The notes below the pieces were generated by a model. The model worked only from the letters and a program-made list of their open reading frames with translations. It made no database searches and had not been told where the DNA came from. DNA of 64,000 nucleotides from Dickeya zeae NCPPB 2538. GTDB lineage: Bacteria > Pseudomonadota > Gammaproteobacteria > Enterobacterales > Enterobacteriaceae. The stretch is taken from NCBI RefSeq assembly GCF_000406165.1, contig NZ_CM001977.1, positions 2,865,064-2,929,063 on the forward strand, written 5' to 3'. Positions 36,701-44,882 of this stretch are shown here, one piece after another (position 1 is the stretch's first letter; every line of letters begins with the position of its first letter). The position numbers and the translations under genes were made by a program.

Positions 36701-37878
36701 AGCGATGACGGTGCCGATGGCAGCCTGGTCTCCATGGCCGCCAGCAGTTGCGGGCTGTCGTTGACATGACCGAACAGCAACGCACCGCACAACCGATCGT
36801 CGCGGAATATCAGACGGCGGTAATGACCGCCGAGTGGGTCTGACAATGAGTGAGTCTGATCGCCCGCCTGCGGATGCAGTTCTCCTGCGCTCACTACGTC
36901 AATCCCGGTTACCTTCAGGCGCGTGGCCAGCGGCGTCGGCACGTAATCCGCTACCGGCTGCCCGGCCAATCTGGCCGCCAGCACATCGGCCTGCGCCAGA
37001 CAGGGGGCCACCAGCCCCACTGTCTCTCCATTGATTTCAGCGCATTCGCCGAGCGCGCTGATAGCCTCGTCGGTGGTACGCAACTGGCCATCCACCACAA
37101 TGCCGCGTCCGCATGGCAGGCCGCTGTCGCGAGCCAGCTCACATACCGGCTGTACGCCGGTCGCCACCACTACCAGACCGGCAGGAAGACGCGTACCGTC
37201 GGCCAGCTCCACCGCCTCAACCTGGCCGCTCCCGCGCTTTTCATTACCGATAAACGACTCGATCTGCACACCGGTCAGGCAACGGATGCCACGCTCTCGC
37301 AACCGGGTAGCCAGTAAATCGCTGGCGACATCATCAAGCTGGCGCTCCATCAGCCGGGTGTGGCGATGTACTAACGTCACCTCGGCACCGTGCAGGCGCA
37401 ATGCGGCGGCGGCCTCAATCCCCAATACCCCGCCACCTATCACCACCACTGGCGTCTTTTGCCGTACTGCCGCCCACATCCGCTCGACATCATCCAGTGT
37501 GCGAAACCCGGTTACTCCCGACAGGTTGATGCCCGGCCATGGCGGCATAAACGGACGGGACCCCGTCGCCAGTACCAGGTGGTCATACGCCAGACGGCGG
37601 CGGCCGGTGACCACCTCCCGCGCGGCCCTGTCGATACGCAGTACCGACTCACCGGTCAGGACGGTGACGTCCATCGACTCGGGCACCGGCTCCAACTGCG
37701 TTTCCTCAAACGTTTTTTCACCCCCCAACACCGACGAGAGCAGTACGCGGTTATAACTGGCACGCGGCTCACGATCGATGAGGGTGATGCGGTAGCGTTG
37801 CGCTGCAAGCTGCCCCAGTTTCTTTACCAGCCGGGCGCTGGACAGGCCGTTACCGATGACAACCAGATGCGCTCTCAT
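33700..37878 (-). CDS. nasB: Fused NasC reductase + NasB siroheme nitrite reductase + NirD-like domain
   Basis: One 1392-residue frame. Residues 1 to about 410 are NasC: an FAD/NAD oxidoreductase that passes electrons to NasA (VIGNGLSSARLVKKL; VVIGGGVLGIEAAAAL; GECAEI). From residue 414 (MSKPVLVVVGHGMVGHHFLE) a full nitrite reductase begins: a second FAD/NAD module (VVVGGGLLGLEAANAL), a BFD [2Fe-2S] domain (CSCHNVSKAD, CGGCVPLL), the siroheme/[4Fe-4S] half (SCVGSTWCRYG, VSGCTRECAEAQGKD), and a Rieske-like NirD domain at about 1285-1390. In Klebsiella nasC and nasB are separate genes. The junction keeps an apparent ribosome site and ATG at 36639, so both a fusion and a free NasB may be made. 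Confidence 0.85.
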   Translation of the reverse strand: MRAHLVVIGNGLSSARLVKKLGQLAAQRYRITLIDREPRASYNRVLLSSVLGGEKTFEETQLEPVPESMDVTVLTGESVLRIDRAAREVVTGRRRLAYDHLVLATGSRPFMPPWPGINLSGVTGFRTLDDVERMWAAVRQKTPVVVIGGGVLGIEAAAALRLHGAEVTLVHRHTRLMERQLDDVASDLLATRLRERGIRCLTGVQIESFIGNEKRGSGQVEAVELADGTRLPAGLVVVATGVQPVCELARDSGLPCGRGIVVDGQLRTTDEAISALGECAEINGETVGLVAPCLAQADVLAARLAGQPVADYVPTPLATRLKVTGIDVVSAGELHPQAGDQTHSLSDPLGGHYRRLIFRDDRLCGALLFGHVNDSPQLLAAMETRLPSAPSSLLFGLSFPEIDIRPEAVRISVMSKPVLVVVGHGMVGHHFLEQLVERGLHQEYHVVVFGEERYPAYDRVHLSEYFAGRSAESLSMVSDGFFEQSGIELRTGCQVMAIDRQRRCVRDANGQETPYDRLVLATGSYAFVPPIKGNDRPGCLVYRTLDNLDAIAAEARESRSGVVVGGGLLGLEAANALRQLGLETHVVEFAPRLMAVQLDDGGAQLLRRKIEALGLHVHTSKETLAITAGEQARHRMNFADGTSLETDLILFSAGIRPRVRLASEAGLEIGTRGGIVIDDHCQTSDDAIFAIGECAVWQGQIFGLVAPGYQMARTVAAQLARSAQQEQQQQSFTGADMSTKLKLLGVDVASIGDAHGNTEGSQSYQWNDEPNQVYKKIIVSADGKRLLGAVLVGDSSDYSTLLQMKLNDMTLPDHPESLILPALDGAAPKGLGVAALPDSAQICSCHNVSKADIFAAVDNGCTDLASLKACTKAGTGCGGCVPLLKQVMEYRLQQSGIEVKKDICEHFAYSRQELYHLIRVNRIHSFGELIARHGHGLGCEICKPLVGSMLASCWNDYVLKPEHVPLQDTNDRFLANIQKDGTYSVVPRIPGGEITPKGLIAIGQVAERYHLYTKITGGQRVDLFGARLEQLPAIWQELIDAGFETGHAYGKSLRTVKSCVGSTWCRYGVQDSTGLAIALEHRYKGLRSPHKLKMAVSGCTRECAEAQGKDIGVIATDKGWNLYVCGNGGMKPRHADLFASDLDTETLFRLIDRLLMFYIRTADRLQRTSVWLDNLEGGVDYLRQVVIDDSLGIADELESEMRHVIDSYQCEWQTTLAHDENRALFRAFLNSDTPDEAVVMVPERGQIRPARLEEKKPITVSETLGADGWQCVGFLSDIPANAGMAARVGHRQVALFHLPASQPGQAARVFALDNLEPGSGANVLSRGIVGDVDGEPVVISPLYKKRLRLCDGVSPDDSQLRVRVWPVRVVQDRIWVADEPMKVVATDMAEAL
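36637..36652 (-). promoter_or_regulatory. Internal ribosome site and ATG for a separate NasB
   Basis: AAGGA, 8 bases, ATG (36639) inside the fused frame, exactly where free NasB/NirB proteins begin. A small ACGGC / GCCGT hairpin lies just upstream. The segment of about 19 codons before the ATG has no counterpart I recognise in NasC and looks like a former spacer. Confidence 0.6.
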
Positions 37879-37890
37879 CGCTCCCTCCCG

Positions 37891-38685
37891 TCAGGCCGCG
37901 TGCGGCTGCTTCTCGTAGAGGAAATGCAGTACCTGCTGGCGGTACTGGTGATAACGCGGGTCGTCCGCCAGCGCGACACGAGAACGCGGACGTTCCAGCG
38001 CTACCGTCATGATTTCCCCCACGGTCGCGGCCGGGCCATTAGTCATCATCAGCACCCGATCGGACAGCAGCACTGCTTCATCCACGTCATGGGTGATCAG
38101 CACGATGGTGGTATTCAGTTGCTGCTGAATATCCATCACCGCATCCTGCAAATGAGCACGGGTCAGCGCATCCAGCGCGCCGAAGGGCTCATCCATCAGC
38201 AACACTTTGGGTTTCATCGCCAGCGCACGGGCGATGCCCACCCGCTGCTTCATCCCACCGGAAATTTCATGTGGTCGCTTGTTCAGGGCGTGCCCCATGT
38301 GCACCAGTTCCAGGTTGTGGACAATCCACTCGTGCATTTCCGCCTTGGTCATCTGACCGCGAAACACCTGTTTCACCGCCAGCGCCACGTTGTCGTAGGT
38401 GGTGAGCCACGGCAGCAGCGAATGGTTCTGGAATACCACCGCCCGCTCCGGCCCCGGTCCGTCGATTTCACGGTTGTCGCACAACAGGCCACCGTGCGTC
38501 GGCAGCGTCAGCCCGGCAATCAGGTTAAGCAGTGTTGATTTACCGCAGCCGGAATGCCCAATCAGACTCAGGGTTTCCCCGGCATGAATATCAAAGCTCA
38601 CGTTATCAAGCGCCACGAACGAACCGTTGGCGGTGGAGAAACGCTGGCTAACCTGCTGAATACGAATAATCGGTTGATGGCGCAT
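37891..38685 (-). CDS. nasD: Nitrate ABC transporter, ATP-binding protein
   Basis: 264 residues from the ATG at 38685, preceded by AAGGAG at 6 bases; the ATG at 38709 lies upstream of that site. Walker A is LIGHSGCGKSTLLN, the signature EISGGMKQRVGIARALAMKP, Walker B VLLMDEPFGALD, and the switch His in VLITHDVDEA. It belongs to the NrtD/TauB/SsuB group that drives nitrate, taurine and sulphonate importers. Context fixes the substrate as nitrate/nitrite. Confidence 0.93.
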   Translation of the reverse strand: MRHQPIIRIQQVSQRFSTANGSFVALDNVSFDIHAGETLSLIGHSGCGKSTLLNLIAGLTLPTHGGLLCDNREIDGPGPERAVVFQNHSLLPWLTTYDNVALAVKQVFRGQMTKAEMHEWIVHNLELVHMGHALNKRPHEISGGMKQRVGIARALAMKPKVLLMDEPFGALDALTRAHLQDAVMDIQQQLNTTIVLITHDVDEAVLLSDRVLMMTNGPAATVGEIMTVALERPRSRVALADDPRYHQYRQQVLHFLYEKQPHAA

Positions 38686-38695
38686 CGGTTTCTCC

Positions 38696-39625
38696 TTAAC
38701 GGGTTTCATAGCTAAAGCGTTTGGCCAGCAACATCAGCCCTTGCTCAAGTAACAACCCGACCACGCCAATCACCAAAATAGCGGTGATGATGTTGGGCAC
38801 GTTGAGGTTGTTCCACTCGTTCCAAATCCAAAAACCGATGCCGATACCGCCAGTCAGCATTTCTGCTGCCACGATCACCAGCCAGGCGATACCGATAGAC
38901 AACCGAACCCCGGTCAGCACACTCGGCAGTACCGCCGGTAGCAAAATAGTGCGCATGATGGCGAACTCAGACAGCTTCAACACCCGCGCCACATTCAGGT
39001 AATCCTGCGGGATTTGGCGTACCCCTTCCGCGGTGTTGAGGATCATCGGCCAGATAGAGCAGATGAAAATCGTCCAGCTGGATGCCGGTTCGGCACGCTG
39101 GAACAACAGCAAGCCGATGGGCAGCCACGCCAGCGGGCTGACCGGACGCAACAGCGAAATAATCGGGTTGAACATCGCGGCAATAAACCGAAAACGGCCA
39201 ATCAGGAAACCGGCGGGAATGCCCACCAGCGCCGCCAGACCGAACCCGATACCGACGCGTTTGAGCGACGCCAGCACATTCCAGCCAATGCCCTGATCGT
39301 TAGGGCCTGCCACGTAAAAGGGGTCGGCAAAAATGCTCTGCGCCGCCAGCCAGGTTTGCCACGGCGTCGGGAAACCTTTGCTGCTCAGTGCCGCCATCTG
39401 CCATACCGCCAGCAGTAGCAACATACCGAGTCCTCCCGGCAACAACCGGGACAGCCCGTTACTCAGACGCTGCCGCCAGACAGGGCGCGGCGTCGCCACT
39501 ACCGGTTCCTCCGGTGGCGCGACGGTGGCGGCGTCAGGCAGCGTGATAACCACAGCGTCGGCGGTAGTCGTGTTTTCCGACTCAGCGTCAGGGACGATCG
39601 AAAGAATCTGGGCTTGCGTTTTCAT
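38696..39625 (-). CDS. nasE: Nitrate ABC transporter, permease protein
   Basis: 309 residues. A long polar N-terminus of about 70 residues rich in Ala, Pro, Thr and Val precedes six membrane segments. The EAA loop contacting the ATPase is NVARVLKLSEFAIMRTILLP. VKNP-type start QRLSNGLSRLLPGGLGMLLL and RPVSPLAWLPIGLLLFQ fit the NrtB family. A GGAGAG ribosome site precedes the ATG at 39625. It sits 12 bases after nasF and overlaps the upstream ATG of nasD. Confidence 0.93.
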   Translation of the reverse strand: MKTQAQILSIVPDAESENTTTADAVVITLPDAATVAPPEEPVVATPRPVWRQRLSNGLSRLLPGGLGMLLLLAVWQMAALSSKGFPTPWQTWLAAQSIFADPFYVAGPNDQGIGWNVLASLKRVGIGFGLAALVGIPAGFLIGRFRFIAAMFNPIISLLRPVSPLAWLPIGLLLFQRAEPASSWTIFICSIWPMILNTAEGVRQIPQDYLNVARVLKLSEFAIMRTILLPAVLPSVLTGVRLSIGIAWLVIVAAEMLTGGIGIGFWIWNEWNNLNVPNIITAILVIGVVGLLLEQGLMLLAKRFSYETR

Positions 39626-39637
39626 GGTCGCTCTCCG

Positions 39638-40936
39638 TTACTTTTTCACGCTGACGTTCACGCTGAAGCTGTTGGCATAACCGGCCGGATCGCTGCCGTC
39701 CCACCGCTTACCGTCAATCAATACGCTGCTGCGCATCTCACTGGACGGCAGCGGTACATTGCCGACCATGCTGGCCGCCTGTTTGTAGATATCGATGCGG
39801 TTGACCTGACGGGCTAACGCCTGATAATCCGGCTCCTGCGTCAGCAAACCCCAGCGCTTGTGCTGGGTGAGAAACCACATGCCGTCCGACAGATACGGGA
39901 AGTTCACTTCGCCGTCGTGGTAGAAGCGCATCGCGTGCGCGTCCTGCCAGTGTTTACCGGCGCCGTTGTCGTATTGCCCCAACATGCGCCCGACAATCGT
40001 CTCCTCCTGGGTATTGACGTATGCCCGCCCGGCGATCACGCTGGCCGTTTCACGTCGGTTATCGTCCGAGCTGTCTATCCAACGCGACGCGTCCAGTACT
40101 GCCGCCGTCAATGCCCGTGCGGTGTTAGGGTTAGCGTTTACCCAGGCAGCGCTGGTACCGAGCACTTTCTCCGGGTGGTCCGCCCAAATCTCCTGCGACG
40201 TCACGGCGGTAAAGCCAAGTCCATCGGTAATCGCACGCTGGTTCCAGGGCTCACCGACACAAAAACCACTCATGTTGCCGATCTTCATGTTCACCACCAT
40301 CTGCGGTGGCGGTACCACCACCGTGCGCACGTCATCAAACGGGTTGATGCCGGCGGCACCCAGCCAGTAATAGAGCCACATGGCATGGGTGCCGGTGGGA
40401 AACGTCTGGGCGAAGGTATAGGTCCCCGCTGGGCTGGCTGAGATGAATTTTTTCAGGCTGGCGGCATCCGTCACCCCTGCCTGACGCAAGGCGTTGGACA
40501 AGGTGATCGCCTGGCCGTTGTTGTTGATGGTCATCAATGCCGCCATATCGTGCTGCGGCCCTGACGCACCGGCTTGCAAGCCGTACAACAACCCATACAG
40601 CACATGGGCAGCATCCAGTTCGCCCGATACCAGCTTGTCACGTACCGCAGCCCAGCTCGCTTCCTTACTCGGCACAATGGTAATGCCGTATTTCTTGTCA
40701 AACCCTTTGACCGAGGCCATCACCACCGAGGCGCAATCAGTCAATGGAATAAAGCCGACACGCACCTCGTTCTTCTCTGGGGCGTCGGAACCGGCCGCCC
40801 AGGCGCTGTTCATTATTCCCGGCATTCCCGGCAGCAACATGGCACCGCCCAGTGCGGCACTCCCTACCAAAAACTGGCGACGGGAAAACGCCTGTGTTTG
40901 GTTACTGGTTTTCTTATCGGTTGTGGAATCACTCAT
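39638..40936 (-). CDS. nasF: Nitrate ABC transporter, substrate-binding protein with Tat signal
   Basis: 432 residues from the ATG at 40936 (GAGGTG ribosome site; the ATG at 40996 lies in the leader terminator and is not used). A twin-arginine signal (SRRQFLVGSAALGGAMLLPG) leads to the NrtA-type binding domain: VRVGFIPLTDCASVVMAS, GELDAAHVLYGLLYGLQAG, MKIGNMSGFCVGEPWNQRA. It captures nitrate/nitrite in the periplasm for NasED. It is the first gene of nasFEDCBA-cobA. Confidence 0.93.
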   Translation of the reverse strand: MSDSTTDKKTSNQTQAFSRRQFLVGSAALGGAMLLPGMPGIMNSAWAAGSDAPEKNEVRVGFIPLTDCASVVMASVKGFDKKYGITIVPSKEASWAAVRDKLVSGELDAAHVLYGLLYGLQAGASGPQHDMAALMTINNNGQAITLSNALRQAGVTDAASLKKFISASPAGTYTFAQTFPTGTHAMWLYYWLGAAGINPFDDVRTVVVPPPQMVVNMKIGNMSGFCVGEPWNQRAITDGLGFTAVTSQEIWADHPEKVLGTSAAWVNANPNTARALTAAVLDASRWIDSSDDNRRETASVIAGRAYVNTQEETIVGRMLGQYDNGAGKHWQDAHAMRFYHDGEVNFPYLSDGMWFLTQHKRWGLLTQEPDYQALARQVNRIDIYKQAASMVGNVPLPSSEMRSSVLIDGKRWDGSDPAGYANSFSVNVSVKK

Positions 40937-40970
40937 TAACGACACCTCGGCAACCCGCCCTTCGACGGCA

Positions 40971-41025
40971 AAAACAAAAAGGCGCCCATAAGCCATGCGA
41001 AAATCGCACGCTTATGGGCGCCTTT
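40971..41025 (-). terminator. Leader terminator (attenuator) of the nas operon
   Basis: On the minus strand a 16-17 bp stem (AAAGGCGCCCATAAGC / GCTTATGGGCGCCTTT with one side offset by a G) is followed by TTGTTTTTG, about 35 bases before the nasF ATG. In Klebsiella oxytoca the matching terminator stops transcription unless NasR, bound to nitrate or nitrite, antiterminates. Confidence 0.88.
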
Positions 41026-41033
41026 GCCCAGCG

Positions 41034-41063
41034 CTTTCCCGTACCGCCATTAGCACGGAAAAG
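41034..41063 (-). promoter_or_regulatory. Hexaloop hairpin, probable NasR (ANTAR) binding site
   Basis: An imperfect 12-bp stem (CTTTTCCGTGCT / GGTACGGGAAAG) closes a six-base loop AATGGC. A at loop position 1 and G at position 4 are the conserved bases of ANTAR-bound hexaloops. It lies 9 bases before the attenuator stem. The second hexaloop of the usual pair could not be placed. Confidence 0.65.
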
Positions 41064-41090
41064 TCGCAGTGAATTGTTACCGGAGATGAA

Positions 41091-41105
41091 GCAAGGTGTG
41101 TGCCA
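41091..41105 (-). promoter_or_regulatory. Sigma-54 promoter of the nas operon
   Basis: A perfect TGGCAC, 5 bases, TTGC. The expected start near 41080 gives a leader of about 140 bases that contains the hexaloop hairpin and the attenuator. Klebsiella nasF is also sigma-54/NtrC dependent. Confidence 0.85.
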
Positions 41106-41391
41106 ATCTGTCAGATATCCCGATAATCTGACGGCACATTGAATAACTCATTTGTGCCGCGCCGGATAGCTGACGAGTCCCGATGACGCTATTCTGCTCG
41201 TCAGTGGCATAGCAAATATTGAGCTGGATCAATTCAGCAGGGATATCCGAGAGATTGAAAAACCGTTATCAGCCTCAGTAAACGCGGGGCCTGCACGGCA
41301 AATATTACCCTGAGCTGCACCGTTATCTGGCACGTTGCGCACATTTTATGTGCATTCAACGCCCGTATCACCGCTTATCGCGGTGCAACCG
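41106..41391. other. Region between nasR and the nas promoter
   Basis: About 285 bases without a gene. It contains a 7-bp inverted repeat at 41110-41132 and another with arms CGGCACA / TGTGCCG nearby on the minus strand. These lie upstream of the promoter and are where NtrC enhancer sites would be expected, but neither fits the NtrC consensus spacing. Confidence 0.45.
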
Positions 41392-42681
41392 TCAGGGCAT
41401 ATCCTGAAAAACATCCGCCACCGCCAGCATCGCGGTAGCAATCTCGATGAGTTTCTTGTTCTGGTTCATCGCCATGCGGCGCAGGGTTTTGTAAGCCTCT
41501 TCCTCGCTCAATCCACGATGTTGCATCAACAACCCTTTGGCCCGGTCGATTTGGCGGCGTTCATCCAGCGTTGCCCGCATCGCTGCCAGTTCATGGTCCA
41601 ACGCCTGCAAGCGCCGCGCCTGCTGCTGTACCAGCGACAACAACGAACGCCCCAACTGCGGCCGCACACCGTCGCTATCAAGCCAGCCGCTTTGCCCGGT
41701 ACTGCTCTGCTCCATCTCTGAGCGAGCGATAAACACCGAATAACTGTGGTCATCACCTTGCTGTTGCGCCATCAGGCTGGCGACATCAGCTTGCTGGTCG
41801 AGGCAGGCTTGCTCCGCGGCGGCAATACGCTCACGGCACAGGTGCATCAGCGTCTGCGACAACCGGTCTTCAATCTGCTTCATGGCATCAATACGTGCCG
41901 TTGCCAGGGCAAACCATTGCAAACCGCCTTCCGGCGGCAAGTTCTCCGGCGCACGGGTACAGGCGACGCGGCGTAACCGCTCAAACTCCCGGTCGGTGAC
42001 CAGCGATTGCCAGCTCTCCCGGTTGGCATCATCGGCAAAGGTGGCGAAGGTATCAAAGCACCGCTCCTGACGGTCGATTAAATCCATCAGCGTTTGCTGA
42101 ACATTGACCGGGAACTCACCGGCGGCAAACGCCGCGGCACCAACCGCCCGCTCCTGCCCAGCCAGTTCCTTACCTTGCATGAAGCTAAACATCGCCACCA
42201 GTGCACGGGCGATAACCGGCTCCGCCGCGGTATCCGACACTTCAAATACCAGCGTCAACAAATGACGAATACTGTCGTTAAATAGCGTCATCACCGATGA
42301 CTGCGCAAGCGTACGCTGGCGCATGTGCTCGCGCATCGATGGCAATAATCCCAGGGTATACACCACGCTGGCAGCACGGCTGAACAGTCGGCTGGCCTGC
42401 GGCAACAGGCTGGCACGCTGCGCCAGATCGTCGAGTTGCGCCATAAACTGCAATTCGGCCTGCTGCACATCCTGCTCGCGTTGCGACAACTCATCGGCAC
42501 ATAACCGCCCGTCCGAGCACAGGAACAGGTTAGCGGTTCCGCGCTCACGCTGTAGCATATGCACCAGCTGACTGATGCGCCCCACCAGTTCGCCGCTTTG
42601 CAGCAAACCGCGCAGGCTGTTCAGCTCACACTGGCGCGATGCCATCAGAAAACGAATTGTCGTTGAAGGGTCCGCTATCAT
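41392..42681 (-). CDS. nasR: Nitrate/nitrite-responsive antiterminator NasR
   Basis: 429 residues. The N-terminal NIT sensor domain (about 50-290) has the nitrate-contact segments QLVHMLQRERGTANLFLCSD and RCFDTFATFAD. The C-terminal ANTAR RNA-binding domain (about 365-425) reads LDERRQIDRAKGLLMQHRGL and SEEEAYKTLRRMAMNQNKKL. NasR bound to nitrate or nitrite binds the leader hairpin and lets RNA polymerase pass the attenuator. It is encoded directly upstream of the operon in the same orientation, as in Klebsiella. Confidence 0.94.
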   Translation of the reverse strand: MIADPSTTIRFLMASRQCELNSLRGLLQSGELVGRISQLVHMLQRERGTANLFLCSDGRLCADELSQREQDVQQAELQFMAQLDDLAQRASLLPQASRLFSRAASVVYTLGLLPSMREHMRQRTLAQSSVMTLFNDSIRHLLTLVFEVSDTAAEPVIARALVAMFSFMQGKELAGQERAVGAAAFAAGEFPVNVQQTLMDLIDRQERCFDTFATFADDANRESWQSLVTDREFERLRRVACTRAPENLPPEGGLQWFALATARIDAMKQIEDRLSQTLMHLCRERIAAAEQACLDQQADVASLMAQQQGDDHSYSVFIARSEMEQSSTGQSGWLDSDGVRPQLGRSLLSLVQQQARRLQALDHELAAMRATLDERRQIDRAKGLLMQHRGLSEEEAYKTLRRMAMNQNKKLIEIATAMLAVADVFQDMP

Positions 42682-42817
42682 TCTCTCTTCTCTCTACACC
42701 ACTGATTGCCACATTATGATACATCATGCAAATAGTGCGCCCGCACAGCAAGTACCGCCACCAACAGGCTGGGCAGGCATAAAACCAGCACGTGAATTAA
42801 GTTAATCACACCTTTAG

Positions 42818-42832
42818 TGCAACAAAGTTGCA
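42818..42832. promoter_or_regulatory. Palindrome upstream of nasR
   Basis: A perfect TGCAAC-AAA-GTTGCA palindrome about 140 bases before the nasR start. It resembles NtrC half-sites (TGCAC) only partly. It may be an operator; the factor is unknown. Confidence 0.35.
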
Positions 42833-42951
42833 TAGGAACACCGACTGCGGGAAAACAGCACCGCCCGACAGACTATGCCGGGCGGTACGATAATGGACGT
42901 CGGCATCAACGTAACGACGAGATGGAGCATTCGCGCTGTATTATTGAAGGA

Positions 42952-44514
42952 TTATCTATCCAGATTATTCTGCGGACCGACGTTATTCCCCACCGTTGAT
43001 TTCACTTGCGAGTAACTGAACGGCGTCACACTACCCAGCCCTTTTTTCATGGCCGACGAAGCATTGATATCGTTCATCACTTTTGGATTGACAATAAATT
43101 TATCGGTGTTGTTAGTTGCATAATTGCTGACACAGTCACGACCCAGCACCGAACGACACTGCGACTGTTGCGCGCCTACGGTCGAATCAAGTGTTGCAAA
43201 CACTTTATTATTTAGCGGATTACTACCGTACAGCATGATGGGTAAGAAAGGGAGATTGGTTGAAGTGAAATAATTCCCTTCCACAAAGGCTATCGTATTG
43301 TCATCGCCACGAAGCCCCATGTTGTAATTCGAATCAAACAAGTTATTCACCAGATGCACGATACCACCGCTTTTAGCGATATCTTGTTTGCCTATTTCAG
43401 GAGAACGGCCAGAGGAATTATAAATCCGGTTACCAGTCAGCGTCACACTCTGGTTTTCGCCTAACAGCAGCATCATCCAGTAATGGCGTTTATCGCAATA
43501 ATGTCCGACTTCGGTGGTGCCATCCAGGAAATTATTGGAAATGGTCACATTGGCCGCAGTACCCCAGCCGGTTACAATCATCTGACGGCCAATACGGGCA
43601 ATATAGTTGTGATCAACCCAAACTCGGCTGGCATTATCTATGCTGACGGCATCTCCACCCCAGACAACACTTTCGTTAATATCGGTAATAGACAGGTTAC
43701 GCACAATCACATTCGAAGCACCGTTACGTATAGCAACCCCTTTGCCTTTGATGCCAGCATTCTTGCCAATACCAATCAATGTTTTATTGGAACCGATCAA
43801 GAGTGGTTTTTTGCCCGCAGCATCGTAGGTAACATTATAGGTCTGATGACCATCACAATAATTAGCCACAGCCAAAATACGTTCAGGCTTACCATTTACT
43901 GCACAGTCATTATGAGAAATTGTACAACCAAGACTACTTTCATTTCCGTCCTGTCCGCGGAAATCAATCACCGATTTCAGTTGGATAACACGCGGTGTGG
44001 TGTCCTTACATGTGCCACCGGATTCGTTATTACACAACGCTCGTTTCAATTCATCCATTGTGGCTACGGTAATAACCTCGCCGCCATCTCCCCCGGTAAC
44101 CCCTGCACCAAAACCGACCGGTACGCTTTTAAAGCTTATCCCAACATTTTTTTTACCATTCATCGTCAACGTACAGGTCGGGTTACTGCCACATGAAGCG
44201 GCATCGCCGGTCCAGGCCTTCACACTATAGCTACCGTACGGGCTGGCTTTCAGCGTCAGCCTGGTGCCGGATGCATAGCTGGTACCGGAAACGGCACCGG
44301 TAATCGTACCCTGAGTTGAGGCCGTGATCGTTAGCACATAACTGGATGTAGCTGCCAGTGAAAGTGTCGGGCTCCCAGCCAGCAAAAACATCGATAGCGC
44401 CATGTTGCCAACAAGTCTGCGCCGGGAGGCCGGATGCTGACAATCGGACGTGCCTTTTCCATTTACCGGCACCCGATCAGCAAAATCGGCTATTAATTTA
44501 TTACACTTACTCAT
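42952..44514 (-). CDS. pnlH: PL1 pectin lyase with Tat-type N-terminus (PnlH-like)
   Basis: 520 residues. A long N-terminus carries a twin-arginine motif (ASRRRLVGNMALSMFLLAGS). Residues about 60-135 form a B-repeat-like module (VLTITASTQGTITGAVSGTS, with TLTMNGKKNVGISF) containing a cysteine pair. A parallel beta-helix follows with pectin-lyase signatures: VWVDHNYIARIGRQMIVTGW and NRIYNSSGRSPEIG with the catalytic-type Arg. Dickeya PnlH is reported to be held in the outer membrane by an uncleaved Tat signal, and this architecture fits it. Cleaves methylated pectin. An AAGGAG ribosome site precedes the ATG. Confidence 0.7.
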   Translation of the reverse strand: MSKCNKLIADFADRVPVNGKGTSDCQHPASRRRLVGNMALSMFLLAGSPTLSLAATSSYVLTITASTQGTITGAVSGTSYASGTRLTLKASPYGSYSVKAWTGDAASCGSNPTCTLTMNGKKNVGISFKSVPVGFGAGVTGGDGGEVITVATMDELKRALCNNESGGTCKDTTPRVIQLKSVIDFRGQDGNESSLGCTISHNDCAVNGKPERILAVANYCDGHQTYNVTYDAAGKKPLLIGSNKTLIGIGKNAGIKGKGVAIRNGASNVIVRNLSITDINESVVWGGDAVSIDNASRVWVDHNYIARIGRQMIVTGWGTAANVTISNNFLDGTTEVGHYCDKRHYWMMLLLGENQSVTLTGNRIYNSSGRSPEIGKQDIAKSGGIVHLVNNLFDSNYNMGLRGDDNTIAFVEGNYFTSTNLPFLPIMLYGSNPLNNKVFATLDSTVGAQQSQCRSVLGRDCVSNYATNNTDKFIVNPKVMNDINASSAMKKGLGSVTPFSYSQVKSTVGNNVGPQNNLDR

Positions 44515-44836
44515 GAGATATTCTCCTTGTGATTTTATCTATATTCTACATCCTGAAAAACAGATTTTTATTTTTATGCAACGAAACTCAAATCATGCAA
44601 ACATCTTATCAACAGCCTGGTGCAATAGACCGTTGAATATCTTTCAAAAACAAATAGCACGAATAAATCATCACATAATTGAAGATTTATTTCACTATCA
44701 ACAATTCCATCGACATCAAAATAATGACACAAACTTAACGGCCAGAATGCATCAGCATTAAATAATATTTAACTTAAAAATATCAAAATAAAAAATTATC
44801 GGCATAAAAATAATAGCTTGAATATATTATCGACAT
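44515..44836. other. AT-rich upstream region of the pectin lyase gene
   Basis: About 320 bases of low GC between the pectin lyase start and the terminator of the efflux operon. It must hold the lyase promoter. No convincing KdgR or CRP site was seen. Confidence 0.45.
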
Positions 44837-44871
44837 GAGAAAAGACAGGCTGGGGAATAATACCCAGCCTG
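44837..44871 (-). terminator. Terminator of the RND efflux operon
   Basis: A stem CAGGCTGGG / CCCAGCCTG on the minus strand followed by TCTTTTCTC, 12 bases after the outer-membrane factor's stop. Confidence 0.8.
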
Positions 44872-44882
44872 CCAAGGCTAAA

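Noticed and set aside
41110..41132. Inverted repeat considered as the first hexaloop of the nas leader
   Set aside because: It lies upstream of the sigma-54 promoter, so it would not be in the leader RNA, and its loop lacks the expected A1.
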